Part shown: piece by piece, positions 44,878 through 56,895 of the stretch | Position numbering within the stretch: the stretch's first letter is position 1 | Layout: every line of letters starts with the position of its first letter | Assembly (NCBI RefSeq): GCF_905475395.1 | Contig: NC_058342.1 | Coordinates: 25,330,640 to 25,394,639, forward strand | Direction of reading: 5' to 3' | DNA from: Chrysoperla carnea | Taxonomy: Eukaryota > Arthropoda > Insecta > Neuroptera > Chrysopidae | Length of the DNA: 64,000 nucleotides | Translations under genes and position numbers: made by a program | Notes under the pieces: generated by a model | Database searches by the model: none | What the model saw: the letters and a program-made list of their open reading frames with translations, nothing else | What the model was told of the DNA's origin: nothing

Positions 44878-47800
44878 CTAAATTAATAAATAGAAAATTA
44901 ATTTAAATTTTTTTATCAACAATAAAGATTTAGAAAAAGAGCTTCTTTTGTAAGAAAATCACATGTGTCGTTCGGTGCGCGATACGAGTCTGCGCAATTT
45001 AATATATATATAATATTTTTAAACCATCGTCTTTTTTTGGTCTTTTCTAAAGAAAACATTTTCAAAATCAAATAATTACAGTCACAATCGATTATAGAGA
45101 CATCGTGTAAACATGTTGTTTGTAACAACATCAAATAAAACGACATACTTCGGTTATAACGACCAAATATCATTATAATTCGTTCAGTCGTCTACAACGA
45201 ACAAAATATACTATTTTGAACATTATTAACTTAATTTTGAACCTAATAAGGTCGCGAAACTTGCGTAGAGAGGGTGGCAGGAAAAAAGCTGCCTATCTGG
45301 GTCTGATCCTCGGTTGTTGCGTACTATTAACCATTAATTTCTGTGACTTTCAGAAATAGTTAGTTGGCAGATCTGTCACTTAACATTTGAATTTACAAGT
45401 TTAAACCGTCAATTTCTGGCTAGGGCCTACGACTAGCCAGTTTTCATTTAATTAAAAATTATGGTGATTTTAGAAATGTTTAAAGAAATTCAGAGTTTAA
45501 GTTCTGTTTAAAAGTAACATTTTCGGGAAAAACATCTCTCCATTCTTACGAATTAGTTCGTTTCTGTTTAAATATACTGCTCACAGGAGAAACATTTCCT
45601 GATTCCGAGTCTTTTTTTAAGATTTTCTTTCTTTGTATTATTCGAAACAGTTATAAATTTATGGTGTTAATTTTTCTCTTACAATTACTGTACATTTGAA
45701 CGTGTTTGATTTTGTTTCCACATTTGAACATGTGCTAAAAAATGATTTGATTTCCTAAAATTGCTACGATTTTTTTGAAGACATACATTTCACTCGAAAT
45801 ATAATCCATTTCCCAGTTTTGTTTAAGATCAAACATCGGCAACATTAAAAAAAATTTATACCTGGAACTTGTGGGGTTTGTTGGCTACGTAAATTATTCC
45901 TATCAGGTGATGGACATATCGATTGTAATTGTGATGGACCATTATCGTGTTCAACACGATTCTGTTCTTCATGCTCCTCATGACGAAACATTGCCGTATT
46001 ATCGAGTACATCTGCCACAGCATCCGGTAAATTAAATTCACGTACAACACGCAATTTAATTTGACGATTAATTTCCGCACGTGAAGATAACGGTGACGCA
46101 ATTGCACGCTGACAAATCGGTGTTTGTTTTAATTTACTAACACGTTTCAACATTGCGCACAACGTCATACCATCGGGAACTGGTAACGCGGCAGCTAAAA
46201 CATCTAAACCGGCAGTATTCGCTGAACGTGGTTTATCATCAACCATATACAGGGTGTCTGGTATATCGGGCATATATCGATGCATACGTAATCTTTGTAC
46301 TTCCTGTACTAATTGATCTTCAACCAATAGCTTTAATTCTTCATAATAAGGCATAAAAAATCGTGGCCGTACAAATAAACCGTTATTGTTACGACATCGT
46401 ATCCATGCGTTTACACGTAAATTTTCACGATCATCGCCCATTATATGTGATGGTGGGGTACTGACTAAACCACGTTTGATCGCTTGTTGTAACACCTCGC
46501 TGTTTTGTGGCAGAACATGATCCATTCGGACTAATGGGAATAGATCGCTGAGTATTTCACGTAATTCGACATCGCTTAAATCACGTTTTTTCACACCTTT
46601 ACGAGTCACCGAATGCGCTGTATGACTTAATAAATTTGGTTCTGCAAAATAAATTAAAAAATTTTGATTAAAATTAAAATCAATTTATTACGAAGTATTT
46701 TTATCTAATAGTATTAGATTTCTCAGTTTAAAATTTAAAACCATCTTTAAAAGTAATTATTTCCGGAAAAATGCTTTTTGAAATATTAAAAGTGTATAAA
46801 AACTATAAAAATAATAATAATCAACTTTTAAAAATTTAGTGCCTTGTTTTAAGTCTAACGAAATCGAATCGAATCGAAAGGTAGCCCAGGAGTGCCGAGC
46901 ATCCTTAAATCAGCTGGCAGAACAAATTAATATAAACTTGGTATGGGTACCGAGACTTAAGAACATTCCTGCAAATTGTGAATTTGATGAGCTTCCTAGA
47001 AATGGTACAAGGCTCCCGGACACAAGCATCAATAGGCATTCGAGAGTTCAAGAGATGGAAGGAGGGGCGTAATTGTGATACTGCAAGACAGATATGTGGC
47101 TATTACAGGGCACGAGCTAGGCGGCAGGCACGCTGAACGCCTGGACCTGACAGTGTATCACGATTACTGGAAGAGCTTTCACAATGTGTAGGAGGCAGAA
47201 ACGGTGTCACATCTTCTGTCACTGTCCAGCTCTTGGTATGAGGTGATGGACTTACTTGAGCCAGCCTTATTTGACGAACTCTCCAACCTTAAGTCCGTTG
47301 ACGTCAAAGCACTCCTGCTATTCTTAAACAGCTACAAACGATTTATGGAGTAGTGCCCGGGGATGGGTAACCGTTTTTTGATATCACAACGGACTCTTTG
47401 TTCTAAGTCCCATCCCAGCACAGCTACTTTAACCTAACCTAACCTAGCTGTGTCGCACCAGATCAAAAGCTCTTTTTAGATTGAACCAAAAATGTCATAA
47501 AATTATAAACTTTAAGACATGCCCAATAACATCCAAAAGAATTCTTATTAATTCAAAATGAGAAAGTCTCATTAATAATTTAGCCGTCCAAAAGATAATA
47601 AACAAACACACTTTTGGATTCATATTATTAGTATGAATGAAAAAACTCACCTCTATCTTCCATTCGACGAGTTAGCTCATGTTCACCCCATTTTAATATC
47701 GCTTGTAATACTTCTAGTTCACTCGCTTGTAAAAAATTACTTTTTAACACACTTATTAAATGTTCCTTATCCAATTGATACAAAACCGGTGATTGCGCAA

Positions 47801-50491
47801 CTAAATGAAATTCTTCACGTAAAAAGTGTAACGCTTGACGATACACCCAAGCTGAACCGTGCGGTTGCGAGGCCCAACGTAACACAGTCGGTAATGAATT
47901 TAACGATAACCATTCGATAATAATATCTTCACAACCTTGTACCAAAATATCTAATTCCAAAAATCGTCCAATTTGATACAATTCCATAGCTTCCTCCAAC
48001 GGTGATGGTCGCATTCGTCCGGTATGTGTAAGTGCTTGCACTTCACCTAAACTTCCTGATCCAGCTCCACAACCCCCACCACGTAAAATTAACGATAGAT
48101 CAACGGTATCTAAATATACAGCGTGTAACAGAACACGTGCATACCGTTTTGGAATGACACACTCATCGAGAACAATTCGAGTAGGAATATGAAGAGCTCG
48201 TTCGGTGTGCTCTTCACCCGTACGCGAACGACGTTGTATTAAATTCCTAAAAAATGGTGATCTTGCACTTAATATCGCCTTATGACATGGTAATTCTAAT
48301 TTTGGACGAAAACCATATTCAGAACTACCGGAATCCGGACGTTGATAATCACTACCATCCGATGTAAATACTAATGCTGCGTCTGCGTAATCACCCGTTT
48401 CCAATAAATAACGTAAATCGTGTTCGAGTGGATTTGGTGTACCGAATTCTTCACCTAAACGTCGTAACAATTCTAAATCGATGTTACTTTCATGTGGGCA
48501 TATATCGCCCGTGTACAAGTACCTGTAACAAAATTTCGTTTTTTATTATTGGCTCCTTTATTTAACCTTTTAAGTATGAGTCCCAATTACTATATAAAAT
48601 GACATCATAGATCCCCATTTTATGAAAAAAAAAAACCCGGTAATCAAGATGAGCTTCTCGTAACCGTTCCTTGATTCAGTAAATTACGAAGCATCTTGCT
48701 ATGGGAATTACAGGATTAGGGGCGCTTGAGACTACCCCTCTCGTGCCAACGAGTTCAAATCCTTTTAGCTAGCTTTCAAAAAATATTGTTTGATGTTGGT
48801 TTACAATCAACAAGAATTCACGGACTGGCACTTCGCGTTCAAATCAGATCCAGTGAGGAATTAATAACTACCTGTAGGAGCTTTCAAAGACAAGGAATTT
48901 TCTACAAACACGACTATTTTTAAAGACGAATTTTCTACAAACACAGACCAACTATTTTTTTGCTCATCCTTTAAAAAGAAAAGAAGGCAAAAGTTTTATC
49001 ATCCTCACTACTTGATTTTCAAGTTGAATCATGGAATATATCTTTATTCTGGAGAAAGTTTAATTTATTCCACAAGATCTGGTTCTAAATTCCAAAATCC
49101 TACCCAAATTTTTATTTTTCCCTTCAACAACTTCAATTAGCTCAATTTTTTTCCTGCGTAGCTTGATGTATCACACACAAAATCTCAATAAGACGTTACG
49201 AAAATAATAGACTTCAGAATGAGGGATTTTTGGACGTTCCTTCACGCCAAAGCGGAAGAGTATCCAGAAGATTACACGTTGCAATTGAGTTGAGTGCGAA
49301 ATTGAGTTGAGTCTATCACAATTGCTTTCTCTGAATGAGAACATCACCGAAAGTATTGTACTGAGATTTACACGTTGCAAATAGACAGGCGTTTCCGAAG
49401 ATGAGCAAAGTCTTTTAGTAACAAAGTCTTACAAATTATTGTACTTTTAAAAGTATCTAGGTAATGTATGCTATCCCCTCCCCTTGCGTTTGAATAGTTA
49501 AATTATATATTTATTACTTACCGTAATAATGCCGAAAACAGTTGTACATCTAATGAAGCGGTACGATTTAATTCTAAACAAATACGTGCCCCATAACCAG
49601 GACATCCAGCTAATAAATCACGAAAATATGGACACCGTGCAGACAATAATGCACGATGTATGGGAAAACATGCGCCACGAAACACTAAATCAGCATCCGT
49701 ACAATATTTAAAATCGTAAAGTGCACTTAAATCTTGTTTAAATGTTGTCGCTGGTGGTCGAGCTAATTCCGCTTGAAAACTTAAATCTTTCAATGCAGCT
49801 AATGCTTCATACTCTTCCAATAATGCAGCTAACTCTAATGGACTCCAATCGGCAACTAATTCACGTAACATACGTCCATGATCACACGCCTTCGATGATC
49901 TGCGTCGACGGATAAATTTTTTACGTAATGTTGCAAAACCAGTTACCTGTAATCAATATACAAATTTGAGATATACGAGCTGTCTTCGTCTCTCTTATCC
50001 GCCTACAATATCTCTTTCTACCTCTTTCTAATATAATAACAAGAACTTGATAAAAACATATGAAAAACCAAAAGAGGCATGCTATTATTTAGATTCAAAT
50101 TCTGTCCTGGTGATGTCCTGTTTTGGCAGTTTTTATGGATGTAGGAACACAATATAAAAACATAAATAAATATATATAATATAAAAACAAGCGCATTGTA
50201 TATTTTTGACATACCTTCTTTTTACGTTCACGTACAATAACACCGTCCTGTTGCGATGATGACAATGGCACTGCACCAGGTGTACCTTGAAACGATTGTG
50301 GTAGCGGCATATCCGTAACACCTGATACACTAGCTGTGTTTGATGCACTTGCACCCATTGTCCTAGGGGCGGCAACCAGCAGGTCGGTGCGCACTCCGTG
50401 TCTCTCCGTTCCTTCAAAATTCCACCAACCGCGTTTCAGTGAACATGGCAATAAACACCCCAACAAGTTCATTTCTTTCCCAGACATAAGC
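44366..50491 (-). CDS. BTBD7: BTBD7 orthologue, whole gene span (5 coding exons)
   Basis: Exons 50358-50215 (within a transcribed exon starting 50491), 49946-49522, 48522-47651, 46641-45862 and 44877-44366 join as 144+425+872+780+512 nt to give exactly 910 codons plus stop. Domains: MGASASN N-terminus, basic linker KKFIRRRRSS (about 58-67), first BTB (about 130-200, CTDADLVFRGACFPIHRALLSAR), second BTB (about 235-340, CHKAILSARSPFFRNLIQRR), BACK-type helical region (about 370-480, ending KWGEHEL), then the BTBD7-specific block EPNLLSHTAHSV...LREILSDLFPLVR. Vertebrate BTBD7 has the same order. It is a BTB adaptor linked to epithelial branching and E-cadherin control in mice; the insect role is not known to me. 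The vertebrate protein is longer (over 1100 aa), so the C-terminus here is shorter or continues elsewhere. Confidence 0.93.
44937..45325 (+). repeat. Direct duplicate of 42360-42770 inside BTBD7 intron
   Basis: AAGAAAATCACATGTGTCGT, GGTGCGCGATACGAGTCTGC and GTTCAGTCGTCTA recur at a constant offset near 2577 bp. The duplicated block includes about 140 bp outside the transposon ends of the 42499 element and starts 60 bp upstream (gene sense) of the BTBD7 last-exon acceptor. Confidence 0.7.
45862..46641 (-). CDS. BTBD7: BTBD7 coding exon 4
   Basis: Residues 481-740. Acceptor ATTTTGCAG, then EPNLLSHTAHSVTRKGVKKR, nearly identical in pattern to vertebrate BTBD7, followed by LREILSDLFPLVRMDHVLP, RGLVSTPPS, NAWIR, VRPRFF, LRMHRY and PDTLYMV. 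The C-terminal half is polar (HEEHEEQN). The donor GTATAA leaves phase 1. Confidence 0.93.
46835..47444 (+). mobile_element. LINE 3' end with RNase H remnant (family LINE-1), antisense in BTBD7 intron
   Basis: Frames give a decayed RNase H segment (LAEQININLVWVPRLKNIPAN with a DELPRNGT block), then an ETVSHLLCHCPAL-type C-terminal motif and a short tail. The 3' end has a GATATCACAACGGACTC block and finishes with three CCTAA units. The RNase H domain points to the I superclade of non-LTR elements. It lies in the intron between BTBD7 exons 3 and 4. Confidence 0.78.
47651..48522 (-). CDS. BTBD7: BTBD7 coding exon 3 (second BTB and BACK)
   Basis: Residues 190-480. Completes the split Arg, then YLYTGDICPH closes the first BTB; EEFGTPNPLEHDLR leads into the second BTB with an inserted Ser/Gly-rich loop, then the conserved FRNLIQRRSRTGEE and IPTRIVLDE. 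A Gly-rich insert (RGGGCGAGSGSLGEVQAL) follows, then the BACK helices. The donor GTGAGT leaves phase 1 (split Glu). Confidence 0.93.
48645..48712 (-). mobile_element. LINE-2 coding fragment
   Basis: The reverse complement (ATTCCCATAGCAAGATGC ... CATCTTGATTAC) matches 51586-51656 of the longer LINE-2 copy. Located in the intron between BTBD7 exons 2 and 3. Confidence 0.6.
49522..49946 (-). CDS. BTBD7: BTBD7 coding exon 2 (first BTB domain)
   Basis: Residues 49-189. Opens VTGFATLRKKFIRRRRSS after the acceptor TTACAG and carries the family's LRELVADW helix, KDLSFQAELARP and the first BTB, ending SALL plus two bases of a split Arg codon (donor GTAAGT, phase 2). Confidence 0.93.
50215..50491 (-). 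CDS. BTBD7: BTBD7 first coding exon (5' UTR plus residues 1-48)
   Basis: The exon begins after a good acceptor (TTGTTTGCAG at 50492-50501), so at least one untranslated exon lies further upstream. I place the start at 50358, MGASASN, because the family begins MGANASN, Gly2/Ser suits N-myristoylation, and the context is ACAATGG. Two in-frame ATGs (MSGKEMN, from 50486) lie upstream in the same exon and would add 43 residues if used. The donor after AAGAAG is GTATGT, phase 0. Confidence 0.85.
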
Positions 50492-50959
50492 CTGCAAACA
50501 ATAACAAAAACAGCATAAATCAATCATCATTCAGAAAAGTAAAGTCATTTTAGAAAAAGTAAATGAACAATTAGGGATCTCAATTCCCAAATAGTAAGAA
50601 AGATAATCGGAAAAAAAAATCCTAAATTTTGTTGCACGAGTTGGTTGGGTTGAGTTTGTTAACTATAGAGGAATTGAATGGGTTCTAAAGTTCTTAGCCA
50701 GTAATATGATATTTAACCTTTCGCCTCGGGAATGATTTCTACAGAAACTTTCACCTGAATTCTAAAAATCGGGTCCATGTAAAGAAGTATAGTTTCTGAA
50801 ATATTACCAATAATCGTACATGAAGAAAATGAAAAAGATTTTCTTGTTTATCTATTTTAGGCTCTAGGATCCAAAAATCATAAAACCTCATTTCATTTGA
50901 CGATTAGGTGTCTCCAGAATCGCTATGCAATAAAAGCTTTTCATACATCCAAAATATTT

Positions 50960-51260
50960 TTTTTGTCTCCCTTCGATTTGGATAAAAGTTATTTTAAAGA
51001 GTATTTTTGACCCAAAAAATTTAAAAGTCGGGTCCATTTGACGATTGGACGAAAAGTTTCTAAGGTATCGAAAAAACTCGAACACGATATCCCGTAGTAT
51101 TTTCAAACGATAACGAGTACTCCTTAAGAAAATTGCAAAATCGAAAAACTATTTTTGTCTTCGATTTGGGTAAAAATTGTTTTTAAGAGTAATTTTGAAA
51201 CATTCAAAATTCGGGTCCATTTGACGATTAGACTAATAGTTTCTGAGATATCGATCAAAA
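50960..51260 (+). repeat. Tandem repeat, period 183 bp
   Basis: CGGGTCCATTTGACGATT starts at about 51029 and again at 51212, each preceded by CTTCGATTTGG and followed by a GTTTCTRAGRTATCGA block; an older third unit is at 50765-50800. Confidence 0.7.
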
Positions 51261-51474
51261 TCTTATACGAAGATTTTTGAGGTTTTTGTTCAAGTTAATC
51301 AAAAGCCCAGTGTTAGTAGACAGCGAACAAACTCAAAAGTATGAGAATTGAAAAAATTTCAGACCTGTACTAAGAGAGAAAAAGGATATTTTGAAGCACG
51401 TTAACATTTTCTTAGATGATCAAGCCTTATTTCGAGCCTTTGAGTCTTCAAGATCCCAATCGAGGATAGTCTAT

Positions 51475-52020
51475 GAATGCTTCGAGGAACTGAATCGCCT
51501 TGGCACAAAATAACATAACCAGAGTGATCTGGGTATGTTGCCTCCTCGTCTCAAAGGACCCTTTCACCTGAGCCTATCATTCCCATAGCAAGATGCTCCG
51601 TAATTTACCGAATCAAAGAATGGCTACGACAAATCCATCTTGATTACTTGGACTGCTTCAAACTGCTTGAAACTAAAATCACAGTAACAAACATGACATG
51701 GGGATCTCTGACGATCCCACTTGTAGGGTCTGTATGGAGGATGAAATCTCCATACATATTATTTACATCTGCGGAAACCTGCAGGTCATCAAATTTAGAA
51801 TGTTTGGATCTGAAACCTTGGACACATCAACCCTGGGAGTAGTCTCGACCAAGAAACTATGGCCACGGCACAATTGTATAACTTCCTTTGCTTAAAATAG
51901 ACCCTCTTACCCAAAGATACCTGGCTTTTAGGTGACAGTTTGTCATCCGGGGGTGGGAGCACAAAAGACACCTTGGTATAGGTGCTAGGCACTCATTTTT
52001 AGTACCCCTCGTATTAATAT
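51475..52020 (+). mobile_element. LINE 3' end (family LINE-2)
   Basis: Broken frames include PTCRVCMEDEIS followed by IHI...CGNLQ, the Cys/His motif found after RNase H in insect non-LTR elements. The 3' UTR ends in an ATTAATATTA tail. Related fragments are at 11800, 34170, 44085 and 48645. Confidence 0.7.
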
Positions 52021-53599
52021 TACTACCCCCCAACACAATTTTAGGGTCAGTGATTGATAATCTAATATTTTGAAATCAAATGTTTTGAAAAATTTTCAAA
52101 AATAATAGTAAAATTTCAATGATTATTGTTTTGAGAAATTTTGAAATTTCTAACAGAAATTACCATAAAAACCCCCCATTTTATCTGACTTTTTGAAACA
52201 CTATTCAACGATAAACATTCATGTTTTAAATTTCTTTTTTTTTTTTTGAAAAATCATTTATTTTTTCCGAGGGAAATTATGATATAAACCTTTTGACCGA
52301 CTTCAATTTTCAAAACAAATCAAAAATATTCGGCATTGGTGAAAATTTTGTATAATTTTACTGAATTATTTTTAACAGGTACATATCGATGTTTTGAGAT
52401 TTCATATTCGGGTAATTTTTTGATAATTCCTGAAATAAATTACCACAAAGATATTCCCAAATTATCCTATAACAAGATTTAGATTCCTGTACAAAAAATT
52501 TTACTGAAAAATCTCAAAAACTTGTTACCTTTTTTTAAATTTTTTATTATAAAAATTTTGACACTTTTCTATATTAAGTAAAAAATGATTCTCAAAATTT
52601 CTCAAAACAAATTTTATAAGATAAACATTATTGCTATTTTTTTAATGCCAAAGGTATGTTTTTTTTTTGGGTTGAGGAGTTCGTGTCAAATGAAGAACAA
52701 TTTTTTTTATGTAGAAATTGATTGACCATATTTAAGCTATTCCCTAAATAAACAAAAGAAATTACCTGGGTTAAAAATTGTCATAATTGCAAAATCACTG
52801 ATTGAAAATTATCTTAAAAGATCACTTATTATCTTATTCGATAATAATAAAATCTTGTAATATAATAACACTAATCTTATAAACATCGGCCATTTTTTGT
52901 GGGTATTAATTACGTTAAGAAGTTGTGGCCAGACTGGACAAATACAAAATGTTTACATTTGATCATTTCATAAAACATAAACAATAAACTCAAATTTTTA
53001 TAAATTATCCCACGAAAAACACGATTAAAATTCAACAGAAACTCAACACATTGTTTTTTTTGTTTTTTTAAGGGGGTTTCAAAAATGTTTACCACTATAA
53101 AAAAAATTTTAGCACACAATTCGATTTTATTTTTCGAAACGCCACCTCACCATTTAAATAAAAAATATATAATTTTATATCACACGTTACAGTTAATTCG
53201 ATTAACGTTAAACTAAGTTTATAGAATATTTCGCCATTGTAATCGAATATTTTCGATTTTGGATTTGGTTTTTTATAAATATATAATTTAGGCGTATACA
53301 ATTTTCAGAAATCTGAAAATTTCTGTGTATATGTTTTGTGTCCATATAGCCACTATTCACAGTGGGCACGGTCGGATTCCATTGCGCATACACGTTACAA
53401 TGGTTGTCCTTCTTCAGTAAATATATTTCAAATTTTTTGTATCTTTATTTACCACTAAGATTTTAGTGTGAATACTCACAGTACTCACATAAAAATCAAT
53501 TTATTAATAGAATGAAATCACTATATACTCAATTTAGCGTATTAAATAAAGAGAGATACAATTTTTTTTCATAAATATGTTTTTTTTCCTCTTAAACAT

Positions 53600-54125
53600 T
53601 GTGAGAAATGTCAACATTTCTCATTTCAATGCTAGACAAAAATAGGAAGTCGATGATAGATATGTATCGAACAAGGATAGTACATTTATTTTTGTTGTAA
53701 AAATTAGAGATAAATCTTTGAAACTAGGTCAAATTTTCTATGTTCAAAATTTTCATCTAATGTACACATTCGATATAATTCCTAAAACCTTTAAATGAAT
53801 CCTAAATTTTCTAATTTTAGATTTTATCAAATAATCTAAAGTAGAAATGAAAATTATGTAAGAGATACTCCTCTAGTGATTAAATAAAGTAACTAAGGCA
53901 AGTTGTTTAAAATATTGTAAGAAAACTCAACATTTCTCATGTTAAAGTAAAAAAGAAATGTATTGATGTCATTTATATACATCGAATAAGGATAGTATAT
54001 ATATTTCCGTTAGAAATATTAGCGATGTTTGAAAGTAGGTCGAATTTTCTATCTATATACTTTCGACCTCTTTCGACATGATTCCAAAAGCCTCTAGTGG
54101 TAAAATAATTTAATAAAGTAAAATA
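53600..54125 (+). repeat. Diverged two-unit tandem duplication
   Basis: Both halves read CAACATTTCTCAT, then a TATCGAAYAAGGATAGTA block, GTCRAATTTTCTAT and CCTCTAGTG. The first half opens with the palindrome GAGAAATGTCAACATTTCTC. Confidence 0.6.
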
Positions 54126-55524
54126 TGACACTATGACGTCAGAAATGTAAACATTTACAAATTGCAGTGTCTTTTGTTGTTATAGAAAAAAAATTTTTTT
54201 TACTCCACCTCCACCAGAAGGTTCTTTTGGTTTAAAGTGGCCCAAATGAGGCTGAAGTGATCCGTTTACGCCTGCGCAATTTCATAATTTCAATTTTGCT
54301 AATAAATAAAGAATTTTAAAAACAGTAAGATGCGTCAGATCAAAAACGATATAAAGGGACTTTTTATCTCAAAATTTCTTCACCAATATTCAACTTTTTT
54401 CTACTGTTCATGATTTTTGAGCATTCTGTATACCCCTCTTTCGTTGAGTAATCGAAAAATCTTCAAATCGGGACATTTTTTAAACACCTTAATCTTAACT
54501 CTCTGTCTTCTTTAATGATCTTCATAATGATTATATACAAGTCACCTCAGGCTTGTTATTGATTAAAGGTGGAAGAACGCTTAGAAGAAAATTGTCCTTT
54601 ATCAAGAAAGTAAACATCTTCTTTGACAATTAAATAGTTTTGGCAGAAATTCAAAACGAAAATTGAGGAGTTTCGCTATAAAGTAAAATATATTAATAGA
54701 GACGATAAAATGTTAAAAACAAGTTTTCGGAACATTTTCGAAGTTTTTCGTCAGTCTTTCTAAAACATCACTTCTCACCATAGTTAAATTTTTACATTCA
54801 ACTTTTTCCTTATCTACTCTAGCTATGAAAAAAGGTTTCGTAGTGTTGTTCTACCTGAGTAACGAACCCGAGGGGACATTTTGATTACCCATTTAAGGTG
54901 CCTAAAAAACAGAGGTTGAATTTAAGGTTTCCTATTTTTGTTCTCAATATTTTTTTGAAAAATAGACCTTTTCATTTTAAAATCTCGATTTGTTTCGAAC
55001 CAAATACTTTATAACCAATATGATAAAATAACAAGTTTCTTTTATCTTAGTTCTACTTATTGCTGTCAATTTGAAGAAATGAGCTTTATACTTGCGCTTA
55101 TGTCATGATGAAAAAGCCTTTACTCAACAAGTCTTTTTCCTTTTTGAAATAAAACGACTCATCATATACTTTAAAAAATTTTATCAATCTATTTTTAATT
55201 CTTAAGTCTGTGGTCAACTCACTGTCAACAATACTTGACAGGAAGAGTATTTTATCATTTTACTATAAGAAATTAATGTAAAATATTTGTTTAGTTCAGA
55301 CTTAAAATTCAAGACATTTCATTGAAATTAATAAAAAAAATTCTGTGTAATTATTTGACCTACATGTCACATCTTAAAAAAAATGATCCATTATTAAGGG
55401 ATAATTTTGAAAATGAAGTACACAAGAAACAAATTAAAACTGAAAACAAACCGGATAATAATTTTTCATAAATCAAAGAAAACATTTAAATTAAACAAGA
55501 ATTAATAATTAAAGAAGAAAATAT

Positions 55525-55848
55525 TGTGATGTCTGTAATGAATCGTTTCCCATTCCAGCGACTTTTGTACGACATAAACGTATTCATACCGGAGAAAAAC
55601 CTTTTTCAAGTGATACTTGTGATGAAAAATTTAATAATGAAACGGCTTTGAATGAACATAAACGAATTAATATAGGAGAAAGACCGAACGTATATGATTT
55701 TTTAGATAAATCGTTTATGCACCGATCTCATTTGATTAAACATCGACGAATTAATACCGGGGAACAATCGAATTAACGTAATGAATGTGGTCGAATATTT
55801 TCTACAACAGGGGGTTTAAAAGTACATAATCAGGCAGCTCACGTTTAA
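55525..55848 (+). pseudogene. Degenerate C2H2 zinc-finger pseudogene fragment
   Basis: One frame gives a complete C2H2 finger (CDVCNESF...HKRIH), a TGEKPF linker, and then three further finger-length units in which Cys and His have been lost (for example GERPN..YDFLDKSF, SN-stop-RNECGRIFS). There is an in-frame TAA just upstream of the first finger, one at 55774-55776 inside the array, and no ATG. It is a relic of a Kruppel-type zinc-finger gene, isolated from any other exon I can see. Confidence 0.85.
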
Positions 55849-56726
55849 TAAAAAGAATTATCAAGATGCTGAATTACATTGAAAAGCTGGAAATATGGAA
55901 ATTTTATTTATTTTGGGTCAGGAAACGGGAAAAACTGGAAAGACACCTACTTCGGTCTACTGACTATCATTGGTGTGCAAATGAACAAATTTTTGCCATA
56001 ACCGTATCTCCCAAATTAGGATTCAGGTCGAAATTTGGCCAGAACTTTTTCCTTATTTTTTTTCAGCTTATTCAGAAAGTGATGGGTCTGCAGTCAATTA
56101 TAGAACAGCCTGTATATGTAACTAAAAAATATATTGTAAGCAAGTTCGAAATTTCACTCTTAAAGCTTGCGCAATTGTGAAATTTTCCCTCATTACAAGA
56201 GTACTGATTCTGGTACGAAAGACGACCAGTCTGAAGGATGAAACTTAACTGACCCTTAATATTTTTGGGTCCGCAAAAAAAATGTTTCAAAAGCTGTTCA
56301 ACTCACAGGGAAACGGTGATGATTGGAAGATGATTTTTGGATCTTTCGGGTAGTATTTCAATAGTTCGAAATTCACAGGGAAATATAAAAATTTAATTTT
56401 CGAGGTTTTTGGCTTAGAACTTAACTGTTGATTTAGAGTAAGGAATAAGAATAAGAATAAGAAATTTCTATTAATGGGAAAGTTTTTCAAGTTTGCGACT
56501 TTAACATATTAAAGCTTATAATTTTTTAATAGAAAAATTCACAAGGAAACATTATTTAGGTTATAAGTATGTGTTGTAAAATTATTAAAAAATCAATCTC
56601 CATATAACGGGATACGTTTGTTTCGCATTTTATGCAATATATATTACATATATGTAATACATATTGCATAAAGTGATCTACATATTGTATTAATCTTGTA
56701 AAAAAGTCAATGATGTCTCATTATAA

Positions 56727-56895
56727 GCTTTTATTTAGTATCACCTGTCCCGATGTCTGCCTGTAATCAAATCTTGCAAGTCAAATTTGATCCACGTGTC
56801 GGTTTCCGATTGAGCTGAAATTTTGCATGCAGTTGGGATGACAATGCATGGTAAGGTTGTGGTTGTGAATGACAATGCATGGTAAAATAGGATCG
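56727..56895 (+). repeat. Dispersed repeat D, copy 2
   Basis: Second copy of the 18525-18690 repeat; here the GTGAATGACAATGCATGGTAA block is locally doubled. Confidence 0.6.

Larger units (their letters stand above)
50492..55524. other. Upstream of BTBD7, no coding seen
   Basis: Should hold the untranslated first exon(s) and promoter of BTBD7, which I cannot place. Contains a dispersed repeat at 50627-50705 (ACGAGTTGGTTGGGTTGAG, again at 60213-60285), the 183-bp tandem repeat, LINE-2 and the 53600 duplication. Confidence 0.55.

Noticed and set aside
44449-44886. 145-aa plus-strand frame
   Set aside because: Antisense to the BTBD7 last exon, where family similarity is on the minus strand.
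47429-47444. Interstitial telomere repeat
   Set aside because: Only three CCTAA units and always at a retroelement 3' end, so treated as an element tail.
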